Assembly (NCBI GenBank): GCA_027068365.1
Contig: JAMOTQ010000089.1
Coordinates: forward strand, 1 to 36,005
Direction of reading: 5' to 3'
Origin: Methanocaldococcus sp.
GTDB lineage: Archaea; AGJL01; Methanococci; Methanococcales; Methanocaldococcaceae
DNA: 36,005 bases
Part shown: positions 8,499 to 16,638 of the stretch, piece by piece
Layout of the letters: each line of letters starts with the position of its first letter
How positions within the stretch are numbered: position 1 is the stretch's first letter
Notes under the pieces: generated by a model
What the model saw: only the letters and a program-made list of their open reading frames with translations
Told to the model about the DNA's origin: nothing
Databases searched by the model: none
Made by a program: the position numbers and the translations under genes

Positions 8499-11405
8499 AT
8501 GGATTCAAAGGAATTACTTAATTACATAATTGACAATCTTGATAATTTTGAAAATTTATTAAAGACCCATAGTATTTTAAATGAAGCAAAATTATTAGTA
8601 GAAGATTTGAATGAGGTCCTAAATAAGTTAGAAATTTGTTTTATAAAGCTCAAAGAACTTTTAGGGAATAATGAGTTTGAGAATTTATTAAATCCTGAAT
8701 ACTTAGAACCGTTAAAACAATGTAGGGAAAAATATAGTGAGTTAATTATGAAAATTAAAAAATATAGAGAAGAATTTAAAAAAAATTATGATAATATTAT
8801 AAATTCAAATGTTGTTACTTATCAAGACACTAAAAAAATTTATAATTTAATAAATAAAACTGAAAGAGAAGTATATAGTTTCTTGGAAACTCTTAGAGAC
8901 CTATCTGATGAAATAGAAGAATATATTAGTAGATACTCTATTAATAGACGGTATAAGGATAAAATGACAATACTTGAAAGCTTTGTAAATATTCTCAATG
9001 AATATTATAAAGAATTAACAGAACATCATGACAATATTAAAGAAATAAGAGATAAATATAAGGAAATAAATTTACAGTTAGCATACTTTACAAACACTCA
9101 ACAATATCTCGAAGATGAATATTTAATTCCAATAATCACAAATCTTAAAGCAGGACTATATAATCCTACAGGGCTGTATTGTGTTCAGATATTGAACTAT
9201 ATAACTGGGTTACATAGTATATCCGCGAACCCAGTATCTGAAATAATCTCTATGAAGGTAGGTAATGAAGAAAAATCTCATTCTTTGGAGGAACTGTTCT
9301 ACAGATACCCTCCATTTGAACCTATAGCTATAAAAAATAAAATAGGTGTTATAGGGAGTAGAATTTGGTTTATAAACCCAAAAAATGCAAAATTTGGATC
9401 TTACTCTTTTAAAAATAATGAATTATTGAAATTAGATGTCATAAAAGGAAAAGTAAGAAAAGAATATACAACAAATAAGTTAGAATCTGTTGAGGCAATT
9501 GAATTACTTGGAGAAAAAACTAACAATTATGTCCTCATAACATTAAAAAACGGTATAAAACTTAGGTATGGGTCTGAAAAACTTAAAGAACTGATTTTAC
9601 AAGGAAAATCTATGGAAGAAATTGAGAGGATATATAAAGATGATGCATTAAAACATGGTCGTAAAGTATCATATTCTCCAACTAACTTGTCATATGTTTG
9701 GTTTTGCATGTGGGGTAGGGGATTATCAACAGATCCCTGGAATTTTGACTGTCCATTTCAAGAATATTGTGTATATGGGAAAAAGATAATATCCAGTAAC
9801 AACAAAAAAAGATGCCCTCTTTGGAGTTGGAGTAGGAGAATACATCCTAAAGTATTTCCAGTACCCAAAAGAAAAACTCCAAATAAAAAATTGGGGACTT
9901 CTGAAAGTTTTAATGGAGTTATCCCAATCTACGGAAAAAATGTTTTGATAAAAGATGAATATTGCGGAGTGCAATTTAATATTCCTGGAGGGATATACCC
10001 AGTTAATATTGAATTTGAAACGCCTATAGGAAAAGAGTTAGCAAAAACCAATGTCATAGGATTGGCAATAGATAAGAACTTTATAAAAACGATAATTTCA
10101 TCATTACTAAATGATGAGATTAATAATTACAATATTGACATATTTGATATTAAAGTGTCAATTTCAGATATTGTGTTATCAAAATGCTTCTTAATTGCTT
10201 CAACCAATAAAGGATTAAATACTTATCAACTACTAGAAAAAGATTTAAAAGATATAGTTGGCAAATACAAAGAGTTTAGAAATAACTTTAAAAAAGGAAG
10301 TAAAGTAAATGGAATTTTTGCCAGAGAAGTTATAGAAAACGCTACGTACATATTGCTCCATACTTTGGCTCATTTGTTATTAGGATTTCTATCAAAAGAA
10401 TTAGAAATTAAATCCGAAGATTTACTATACTTAGTTGATGATACTGATAAATGCTATAGAATACTAATAGCAGAAAATAGCCCAATAGGTGCATTAGACA
10501 TTATTGGAGCTACTAAGAATAGATTTGGTTCATTAACTAACATGATTATTAGGTTTTTAGAATCAGCACATAATTTACTAAAAGAACATGAAAAACAGTT
10601 AAAATCATATAAAGAACTCATATCAAAGCATGTTGAGATGTTTAAGAAAAAAGATCCACAGTATATGTATAATGTTAAAGTTATTGAAGAATTAAGGAAA
10701 CATTATTCTGAATTTCTCAAAAATGGGCTTGTATTAGATTTACATTACTTCAACACCTATATGCAATTAAAAAAAGGAGATAGAACAGGTTACGGAAAAT
10801 ATGGGGATATGATAGATTCAATTATAAAAGATGAAACAATTAATGAAAAAATAAAGAAAGAAATTAACACCATTTTCACATTAGCATTTCCTACATATTG
10901 TATAGATGGTTGTACATCATGCACAATGTTTGATAAGGGATGCTTTGATGGATTGGGTCAATCTATCACCACATCTAAAGAATTGGTGAAAATATTTATT
11001 GAGATTATATTAAAAGGTAAGTGGTTTAGAGGTCCTGGAAATACTGTTCTAAAGAATATTATAGAATCATTATGTAAAAAAGAACTCGTAGCTCTTTCTC
11101 CATATATTGATGAAGAAGGAATAAAATTTTTGAATGAATTATCTAAAAAAGGAATTTCAGTAAAACTAATAACTAACAAAAAAATGGTTGAAGATTTTAA
11201 TGAATTACTTAAAGAAAGCGAATTTGAAGTTTATATTATGAAGTCAAATCATGATAAAGCATACTACATAGATAATAAAATACTGTTAACATCTACTGCA
11301 AATTTGACATTAAAATTCGACAGTATTAACAGATTTGGGATATCTGCAATTAATGATAGAAACACATATAAAATGATATTAGAGCAGGCGGAAAAATGGA
11401 AGTAA
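8499..11405 (+). CDS. DrmB-DrmC-like fusion: coiled coil + DUF1998-type Zn region + phospholipase D domain
   Basis: A 968-residue protein. Residues 1-215 are charged and coiled-coil-like. A Cys cluster follows (C403, C418, C424, C439), then HTLAHLLL (621-628) and a C-terminal Cys4 set (C801, C805, C808, C815), the layout of DUF1998 proteins such as DrmB and MrfB. Residues about 850-968 form a PLD-like domain with HDKAYYID (H918, K920, D925) followed by TSTANLT, the HKD catalytic signature. Only one HKD motif is seen, so a PLD nuclease would need a dimer. In classic DISARM these are separate genes, drmB and drmC. The ATG at 8499 is chosen because GGGGGAT precedes it. It lies 13 bases after the helicase. 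Confidence 0.8.
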   Translation: MDSKELLNYIIDNLDNFENLLKTHSILNEAKLLVEDLNEVLNKLEICFIKLKELLGNNEFENLLNPEYLEPLKQCREKYSELIMKIKKYREEFKKNYDNIINSNVVTYQDTKKIYNLINKTEREVYSFLETLRDLSDEIEEYISRYSINRRYKDKMTILESFVNILNEYYKELTEHHDNIKEIRDKYKEINLQLAYFTNTQQYLEDEYLIPIITNLKAGLYNPTGLYCVQILNYITGLHSISANPVSEIISMKVGNEEKSHSLEELFYRYPPFEPIAIKNKIGVIGSRIWFINPKNAKFGSYSFKNNELLKLDVIKGKVRKEYTTNKLESVEAIELLGEKTNNYVLITLKNGIKLRYGSEKLKELILQGKSMEEIERIYKDDALKHGRKVSYSPTNLSYVWFCMWGRGLSTDPWNFDCPFQEYCVYGKKIISSNNKKRCPLWSWSRRIHPKVFPVPKRKTPNKKLGTSESFNGVIPIYGKNVLIKDEYCGVQFNIPGGIYPVNIEFETPIGKELAKTNVIGLAIDKNFIKTIISSLLNDEINNYNIDIFDIKVSISDIVLSKCFLIASTNKGLNTYQLLEKDLKDIVGKYKEFRNNFKKGSKVNGIFAREVIENATYILLHTLAHLLLGFLSKELEIKSEDLLYLVDDTDKCYRILIAENSPIGALDIIGATKNRFGSLTNMIIRFLESAHNLLKEHEKQLKSYKELISKHVEMFKKKDPQYMYNVKVIEELRKHYSEFLKNGLVLDLHYFNTYMQLKKGDRTGYGKYGDMIDSIIKDETINEKIKKEINTIFTLAFPTYCIDGCTSCTMFDKGCFDGLGQSITTSKELVKIFIEIILKGKWFRGPGNTVLKNIIESLCKKELVALSPYIDEEGIKFLNELSKKGISVKLITNKKMVEDFNELLKESEFEVYIMKSNHDKAYYIDNKILLTSTANLTLKFDSINRFGISAINDRNTYKMILEQAEKWK

Positions 11406-12757
11406 AAAGAAAAATTGAAATGTTATCTAAAACGATATTGGAGCATATTAAAAAAGTAGATGAGCTTATAGAATATTCTTATAGTGATGGATATTATGAT
11501 ATTCATGGAATTCCTTTTGTTTATGATATGTATTTAGAAATAAAAGATAGACATATTGATTACAAATCCAAAAGACCAAGGATTATGTTTAACTTATATG
11601 GTAATTATCCACTTTCTTTTATTGAGCTTCCAGTAGTTAGAGGGGTTAGGACTAAACTTGATATAGATTTGAGTTCGAGTATTGTTCGTATAAAAAAACT
11701 TCAAACTGGAAGAGGAAATTCAAGAATATACAAAAGATACCCTGGAACTTTAATTACTTATGGCAAGGTAGATATTATTGAAAATCCAAATCTGCCTTTT
11801 ATAGTTAAATATTTTTCACATTTGTATTCAAAACCACTACTTTACATGAAAGACATTGAAATTAATAAACGTCTTTGGCATCTAAACTGTGTAATTCCAA
11901 ATATAACTTCATTTTTGGCGATATCTAATGAGATTGGAGAGGTAGAATATTTAATGCCGTTTAGTGGAGTAGTATTTTTAGACTACTCAAATAAAAAGAC
12001 ATCTAAAAGAAAAATCTTTGGAAATGAAATGAAATGTTTGGAAATTTCTGGACATTTGTTATTTATACATAAAAAAACTTTAAATGTAAGATATTTTGGA
12101 CCATTTCCTGTTGTTATACCAAAAACTTCACTTACAGATGATGCTTTAATTAATGTTAACAATGACATATTAATAACGCATGTTCAAGGTTTTATAAATT
12201 TTGGAAATAAAGGGTATTTATTAAATGATATTAAAAATGAATCGGGATATATACTCATTCTAAATGAATTTCCATTTTTACCCGAACTCTATAGCTTAGC
12301 TAATTTTGGATTCATTCAAATGGAAAATATAAAATTACCAAAAGGTGCTGTTGAAATTCCAAAAATTGTAATAAATATTAAAAAAATTAATAAAATTAAT
12401 AGAAATATAGACAATGCAGTAGATGTTTATGTTAAAAAAAGATATTCTTATGGTAAATCAATATCAAATAGTATATATAATTGTAATTATTTAATTTCTA
12501 ATGAAATTACAAAGTACATTCACAAAGATAACACCAACATCTGGATGTATCATCCAAGTATTATTTCGTATTCCTCATTTAGTAAAATCTCAATAATAGA
12601 TATAAAAAATTTAATGGAATTAGACAATTTTACAAAAAATTTAAAGAATGTTCAATATATAACATCAAATCTTAAACAATCATTTGAATTATATAAAAAA
12701 ATTATAGGTACTGAAAGAAAATTGATAAGAAATTATGAATTATGGCTTGGAATTTAG
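11396..12757 (+). CDS. Unrecognised fourth member of the DISARM-like operon
   Basis: A 453-residue protein that I cannot assign to a family. It is Ile, Asn, Tyr and Lys rich, without Cys-based Zn motifs, a P-loop, a signal peptide or clear membrane segments. The first 40 residues are a charged helix; the rest looks like alternating strands (for example SFIELPVVRGVRTKLDI and GHLLFIHKKTLNVRYFG). The ATG lies inside the end of the previous gene (10-base overlap, AGGCGG upstream), so it is translationally coupled to the DUF1998-PLD protein and is very probably part of the same complex. It could be a substrate-recognition or scaffold subunit; that is inference only. It ends 15 bases from a convergent pseudogene. 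Confidence 0.75.
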   Translation: MEVKRKIEMLSKTILEHIKKVDELIEYSYSDGYYDIHGIPFVYDMYLEIKDRHIDYKSKRPRIMFNLYGNYPLSFIELPVVRGVRTKLDIDLSSSIVRIKKLQTGRGNSRIYKRYPGTLITYGKVDIIENPNLPFIVKYFSHLYSKPLLYMKDIEINKRLWHLNCVIPNITSFLAISNEIGEVEYLMPFSGVVFLDYSNKKTSKRKIFGNEMKCLEISGHLLFIHKKTLNVRYFGPFPVVIPKTSLTDDALINVNNDILITHVQGFINFGNKGYLLNDIKNESGYILILNEFPFLPELYSLANFGFIQMENIKLPKGAVEIPKIVINIKKINKINRNIDNAVDVYVKKRYSYGKSISNSIYNCNYLISNEITKYIHKDNTNIWMYHPSIISYSSFSKISIIDIKNLMELDNFTKNLKNVQYITSNLKQSFELYKKIIGTERKLIRNYELWLGI

Positions 12758-12772
12758 GATTTTTCTTTATTT

Positions 12773-13531
12773 CTATCTCGCTCCCCCTCCTCCACCACCA
12801 AAACCTCCTCCTGCTCCAAATCCTCCACTTGAACTTGTTGTCGATGAATATACACTATCTACGGAATTTTTCATTGAATCATAGTTTGAGCGAATTATTA
12901 CATAGTCGGCAGTCAATTCAGAGACTTCTAACGATTTCATCGCCTCAACGACTTTATCTCCAACGCCCAAAGCTGTTCCATAAATAAGCCAGTCCTTCCA
13001 AATTGATATGTCCTTCCGGAGAGAATATTTTTTAATCATCGCTAAGTTAGATAAAAAGTTTTTAAACGCATCCCATTCAAGTTTTTCTTTATAATAACTG
13101 ACTTTCCACCTTCCAAACAGAGAGATGTAGGGGTCAACGCCAAAATAATATTTGGATAACAAATACTATTGAGAGGTAAAATGTCTCATTAAATGTTTGT
13201 GAATATTTAGGCGTAAAATATGTAGATACTGCAAGTAATATGGATATTACTAAAAATGCTATAATTATCTTTCTTCCTTTTGTTTCTAAGAAAGTATTTA
13301 CTACTTTTGACGAATATCTTGGATACTCCAATAATTTTATCTAACTCATCTTTTAGATTTTTGATCTTCTCTTTGGGAGAGTTTATACTTCTGAGCAAGG
13401 AATTTTATATATTCGGGGTCAAATACATTGTTTTTTGAATACTTCATTAAAAAGTTCATAACATCTGATTCGTATTCATCCAAATTTTTTAAATCTGTTT
13501 TTAAAATCTCTATTTTTCCACCGTTCAGGGC
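12773..13531 (-). pseudogene. Decayed 3' part of a DUF2207 membrane protein gene
   Basis: Three minus-strand frames carry consecutive pieces of one protein: [19 protein letters not shown] onward (about 13525-13370), then [17 protein letters not shown] (about 13380-13320), then [18 protein letters not shown] with a hydrophobic segment (about 13330-13140), then [19 protein letters not shown] to the Gly-rich tail [11 protein letters not shown]. The cytoplasmic FGRW...[12 protein letters not shown]-type region plus a Gly-rich C-terminus is typical of DUF2207 proteins. At least three frame changes are needed to join the pieces, and the 5' half is absent: the frame stops at the insertion sequence and does not resume on its far side. 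Non-functional. Confidence 0.8.
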
Positions 13532-13543
13532 GTGTCCAAGATG
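13532..13543 (+). repeat. Left terminal inverted repeat of the insertion sequence
   Basis: GTGTCCAAGATG, identical to the reverse complement of 14368-14379. It lies 11 bases beyond the transposase stop codon. Confidence 0.85.
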
Positions 13544-13554
13544 ATACTTTATAG

Positions 13555-14370
13555 TTATAATTCATATCTTATCATAATTGTTAGGGAATAGATGAGTACT
13601 CTTATAAATATTCGAGTTATTATTGTTGATTCTAAGAAAGTGTTTAGTCTACCTCCGAATCTGTTGGTTAAAGCTCCGAAGAAACCTTCACAAATACTTC
13701 TTTTCTTATAGACCTCCTCATCGAATACTTCATCCCTCTTCTTAGCACCGTATCCCCTCACTCCTCTTTTAGTCCTCTTTATTATCGGATTGTAACCAAA
13801 ATTAACTACTTTATTTAACACTTTCTTATCATCGTATTCGCCATCCCCATAAAAACTCCCCTCTCCACGAGGAATTATCAACTCTGATTTCGATAAACTA
13901 ATTGATACTGGATATAAAACCTTATTTATTGAATCATAACGAGTTATCACGTGTATTTTTATTTGGGACTTGCTTTTATTTGAAAACTTTGTTGAGTCGA
14001 TGAAGGTTTCATTATAATCGAAATCCCATAGTTGTTCGAGTATCTGATTTACTATTTCGGAAATATAAGGTTTTAGCTTCTTTTCCCAAAAATGAATTAC
14101 CGATTTACTAATTTTTATTCCAAAATAGGCCCCAGTTAAATTTTCCATCGCCCTTAACGATAATTTGAAGAATTCCTTAACAACCAAAACTTTAAGTACC
14201 AATTCGATAGAATATTTCTTCGGGTTCAAATTCTCTGGCAGTGTGATATACTTAATAACATTATCGAATACCCTCAAAACTTCCTTTACATCATATATTT
14301 TCAAACCCCATCTTTTCGCTACCATATTACTATTTTTAATTATAGTAATATTTAACCATAACGATAGCAT
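13555..14370 (-). CDS. DDE transposase of the insertion sequence
   Basis: A transposase of about 271 residues. The acidic triad is visible as TFIDSTKF (D125), YGDGEYDD (D176) and [11 protein letters not shown] (E228), with a basic [15 protein letters not shown] loop between the last two, as in DDE_Tnp_1-type enzymes. A longer frame opens at a TTG at 14397, but that lies outside the right inverted repeat, so the true start must be inside the element: the ATG at 14370, which sits in the repeat itself, or the ATG at 14319 (254 residues). No strong ribosome site precedes either. The frame is intact, so the element may be active. I cannot name the IS family with confidence. Confidence 0.8.
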   Translation of the reverse strand: MLSLWLNITIIKNSNMVAKRWGLKIYDVKEVLRVFDNVIKYITLPENLNPKKYSIELVLKVLVVKEFFKLSLRAMENLTGAYFGIKISKSVIHFWEKKLKPYISEIVNQILEQLWDFDYNETFIDSTKFSNKSKSQIKIHVITRYDSINKVLYPVSISLSKSELIIPRGEGSFYGDGEYDDKKVLNKVVNFGYNPIIKRTKRGVRGYGAKKRDEVFDEEVYKKRSICEGFFGALTNRFGGRLNTFLESTIITRIFIRVLIYSLTIMIRYEL

Positions 14371-14379
14371 CTTGGACAC
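14368..14379 (-). repeat. Right terminal inverted repeat of the insertion sequence
   Basis: CATCTTGGACAC, the exact complement of 13532-13543. It contains the ATG (read on the minus strand) that is a likely transposase start. Confidence 0.85.
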
Positions 14380-14449
14380 ACTCTTCTTAATAAACAACCT
14401 TAATATACTTTGAGTTAATAATAGGAATTAATGATTTTGTGGTGGTGTT

Positions 14450-14767
14450 ATGGCTATTGCCTATGCTAAATTATATGAGTTGATTCTTAAAAAGGTTAAG
14501 GATGAGAAGGAGGCACGGGAGTTTTATGATGTAATAATTGAACTAATGAGGGAGGGAAAGATAGAGGTTAAGAATGAGTTAAAGGATGAGTTGAGAAGTG
14601 AATTAGCTACGAAAGAGGATGTTAAATATTTAGAAGGAAAGATTGACATGGTTAAAAAAGAGTTGGAATATAAGCTTATCATCCACACTTTAATAATCCT
14701 ATTTGCTATAATTATAACTAACCCCAATGCCATCGAGTTGATAAAACTGCTATTTGGATTTAAATGA
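14450..14767 (+). CDS. Small coiled-coil membrane-anchored protein (DUF1640-like)
   Basis: A 105-residue protein: an N-terminal helical part (AYAKLYELILKKVKDEKEAREFYDVIIELM), a charged coiled coil (about residues 38-78, ending KYLEGKIDMVKKELEYKL) and one C-terminal transmembrane helix (IIHTLIILFAIIITNPNAI). This layout is shared with small archaeal and bacterial proteins related to DUF1640/CCDC90 coiled-coil proteins; the function is unknown. The ATG has GGTGGTG close upstream. It lies just outside the insertion sequence and is followed by a T-rich run (14765-14790) that may terminate transcription. Confidence 0.7.
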   Translation: MAIAYAKLYELILKKVKDEKEAREFYDVIIELMREGKIEVKNELKDELRSELATKEDVKYLEGKIDMVKKELEYKLIIHTLIILFAIIITNPNAIELIKLLFGFK

Positions 14768-14790
14768 TTTTTTATTTTTTTATTCTTAGT
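14765..14790 (+). terminator. T-rich terminator-like run
   Basis: TGATTTTTTATTTTTTTATT directly after the stop of the coiled-coil gene. Runs of T on the coding strand act as transcription stops in archaea. Confidence 0.4.
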
Positions 14791-14871
14791 TTTATTTGTT
14801 AATTTGGATTTGTAAATTTATAGAGGGGAAAAATTTAAAGACTTTAGAGGGCTTAATGGATAATTGATAAA

Positions 14872-14917
14872 GGAGGGAGGGGGTGATTTACATTTATCTG
14901 GCTAAATAGGTGTAAAT
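14872..14917 (+). promoter_or_regulatory. G-rich leader with inverted repeat enclosing the ribosome site
   Basis: GGAGGGAGGGGGTGAT (14872-14887) is a strong Shine-Dalgarno-like run that is not next to the annotated ATG. It is followed by ATTTACA (14886-14892), inner TTTA/TAAA (14893-14896, 14903-14906) and TGTAAAT (14911-14917). The AGGTG that serves the CAP gene at 14918 falls between the right arms, so a hairpin would mask it. A GTG at 14883 opens an eight-codon frame (IYIYLAK then TAG) ending at that ribosome site, so a leader peptide is another reading. Confidence 0.4.
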
Positions 14918-15523
14918 ATGAATCCAAAGAAAATTGAGAAGTGGATTGTTTATTACACTAACAAGGAGAGAAAGAAAAGAAAACGAAAACCTTTGAAGCC
15001 AGAGAAACATCTTATGAAAGCTGCAAGGAAGTATGCTAAATACATGCTTAAAAAGAATAAATTAGGTCATCATGTAGATGGTAGAGACCCAGCTGAAAGG
15101 GCTATGAAGTGTGGATATCCATCTGCTTATGTTGGAGAGAATTGTATGCTTTATTATGCTAAGAAGGGAGCTCCTGAAAAGGTTGTTGCTAAAAATATGG
15201 TAAAGCTTTGGATGAAAAGCCAAGGACATAGAGAAAACATTTTAAGGAGGGAATATAAGCATATTGGTGTTGGTGTGGCGTTAAAGTGGAGTAAAAAATA
15301 TAAGCAGTATAAGATTTATGCTTCTCAAAAATTTGGTAGTGCAAGTAAGTCGGATTATTTCTTTAAGAGGCATAAAGTATTAAAGAAAACATTTGAATGG
15401 TTTGGATTGCCAATTATTGGAGGTTTCCTATTCTGGGTGGGTATTCTTCTATTAGGAGTAGTATTGGCAATTATATTTATTTCATTAATTAAAATGTATT
15501 TGTTTATAAAAAGCTTATTTTGA
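14918..15523 (+). CDS. CAP/SCP-domain protein with C-terminal membrane anchor
   Basis: A 201-residue protein. Residues about 8-145 match the CAP (SCP/PR-1, cysteine-rich secretory) fold: GHHVDGRDPAERAMKCGY, VGENCMLYY, LWMKSQGHRENIL and YKHIGVGVALKW contain the conserved His, Glu-Asn and GHR/NIL positions. One or two hydrophobic helices follow (about 167-200, GLPIIGGFLFWVGILLLGVV onward). There is no N-terminal signal peptide, and the domain is very Lys/Arg rich, so which side of the membrane it faces is unclear. The ATG at 14918 has AGGTG upstream. Role unknown; CAP proteins in prokaryotes are often extracellular or wall-associated. Confidence 0.8.
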   Translation: MNPKKIEKWIVYYTNKERKKRKRKPLKPEKHLMKAARKYAKYMLKKNKLGHHVDGRDPAERAMKCGYPSAYVGENCMLYYAKKGAPEKVVAKNMVKLWMKSQGHRENILRREYKHIGVGVALKWSKKYKQYKIYASQKFGSASKSDYFFKRHKVLKKTFEWFGLPIIGGFLFWVGILLLGVVLAIIFISLIKMYLFIKSLF

Positions 15524-15590
15524 AATTATTTTGTAGAATATAATCTAATATATATCCTCCAATGATTACCCATTATTCAACATTATAAAA

Positions 15591-15622
15591 ATTAAAATAT
15601 TAAATAATTAAAATATTAAATA
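15591..15622 (+). repeat. Perfect 16-bp tandem duplication
   Basis: ATTAAAATATTAAATA occurs twice head to tail (15591-15606 and 15607-15622) in the 113-base gap between the converging CAP and K+ channel genes. AT-only sequence; probably slippage, possibly part of a terminator region. Confidence 0.7.
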
Positions 15623-15636
15623 TCCAGCCCTTTAAC

Positions 15637-16638
15637 TTAAATTGTTCCCTCAACATATTTTTTTAGCTTTTCAAGTTGTTCTTTGGTTCCAAATGCATAT
15701 ATTACGTCCCCAATATTGATTACCGTGTCAGGAGGAGGAGAGGTTATTGTTTTATCTCCTTTTTTAATTGCTAAAATTGTAGCTCCTGTTTTCTCTCTAA
15801 TACCTGAATCCTTTAAAGGTTTGTTATCAAGTTCTTTATTTTTTACAATGTATCTCCTAACTTCCATATCCTCCTCCGTAGCTACTAAGGAATGGATGAA
15901 TTCAACAACATCTGGATTTATGGCTATTCTTGCAATTTCCATACCACCAACTATGTAAGGGCAGACCGCCCTATCCGCTCCTGCTTTTATTAATTTATCC
16001 AATGTTGATGGTTTTTCTGCCTTTGCAACTACATAAATATCTGGATTTAATTTTTTTGCTGATAAGGTTATGAAGACATTTTCAGCATCTGATGTAACAA
16101 CTGAAATTAATCCCTTAGCTTTTTCTATCTTTGCCTTTTTTAAAACATCGTCTGATGTGGCATCACCAACAATACATACAAGATTTGGGTCTTTTTCAAG
16201 AGCTTCTTCTAAAATTTTTTCATTTGAATCAATTATAACAAATGGGATATTACATTTTTTAAACTCTTCAGCAATTACTTTCCCCAATCTCCCATAACCA
16301 CAGATTATATAGTGATTATTCAGTTTTTTAATTTTATCCATCATTTTTCTCAACCTAAAATATTTTTTAAAATGTCCTTCAATGAAAAAACTTGCTATAT
16401 TACCCAAGGTATATGCAACTGCTCCAACACCTGTAAATATGTAGATTATGATTGAAAGCTTCCCAATAAATGTTTTTGGTGTATAGTCACCATAACCAAC
16501 TGTCGAGATTGTAACAACCGAGGTATAAAAGGCAGTAAAAAAATCCCAACCTTCAACTGTCATTAATATTATAGCTTCAGCTAAGATGAGGAAGATTATA
16601 ACAATAATACCAAGTTCTATTTTTTCATGAGTTTCCAT
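15637..16638 (-). CDS. MthK-type potassium channel with RCK (TrkA-N/TrkA-C) domain
   Basis: A 333-residue protein: a transmembrane helix (about 9-28), pore helix with selectivity filter TVGYGD (about 46-51), a second transmembrane helix, then a cytoplasmic RCK domain beginning YIICGYGRLGKVIAEEF (Rossmann GxGxxG) and a C-terminal TrkA-C subdomain (KDSGIREKTGATILAIKKGD). This is the layout of MthK, a K+ channel gated by ligands such as Ca2+ at the RCK ring. The ATG at 16638 directly follows the stop of the upstream channel gene, with GGGAG as ribosome site, so both are one operon. Confidence 0.92.
   Translation of the reverse strand: METHEKIELGIIVIIFLILAEAIILMTVEGWDFFTAFYTSVVTISTVGYGDYTPKTFIGKLSIIIYIFTGVGAVAYTLGNIASFFIEGHFKKYFRLRKMMDKIKKLNNHYIICGYGRLGKVIAEEFKKCNIPFVIIDSNEKILEEALEKDPNLVCIVGDATSDDVLKKAKIEKAKGLISVVTSDAENVFITLSAKKLNPDIYVVAKAEKPSTLDKLIKAGADRAVCPYIVGGMEIARIAINPDVVEFIHSLVATEEDMEVRRYIVKNKELDNKPLKDSGIREKTGATILAIKKGDKTITSPPPDTVINIGDVIYAFGTKEQLEKLKKYVEGTI

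Larger units (their letters stand above)
13532..14379 (-). mobile_element. Insertion sequence with 12-bp terminal inverted repeats
   Basis: An element of about 848 bp bounded by GTGTCCAAGATG (13532-13543) and its exact complement CATCTTGGACAC (14368-14379), with one DDE transposase gene filling the interior. No target-site duplication is evident in the flanks (left flank ends TTCAGGGC, right flank begins ACTCTTCT), which fits a deletion next to the element after insertion into the DUF2207 gene. The family is not certain; the DDE order and size suggest an IS5/IS4-like group. Confidence 0.85.

Noticed and set aside
12742-12987. An 81-codon plus-strand frame after the 453-residue gene
   Set aside because: It runs antisense to the Gly-rich tail of the DUF2207 pseudogene, giving Leu/His/Ser-rich sequence with no similarity to a known protein.
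14380-14397. Upstream TTG start for the transposase at 14397
   Set aside because: It lies outside the right inverted repeat, so it could not move with the element, and it has no ribosome site.
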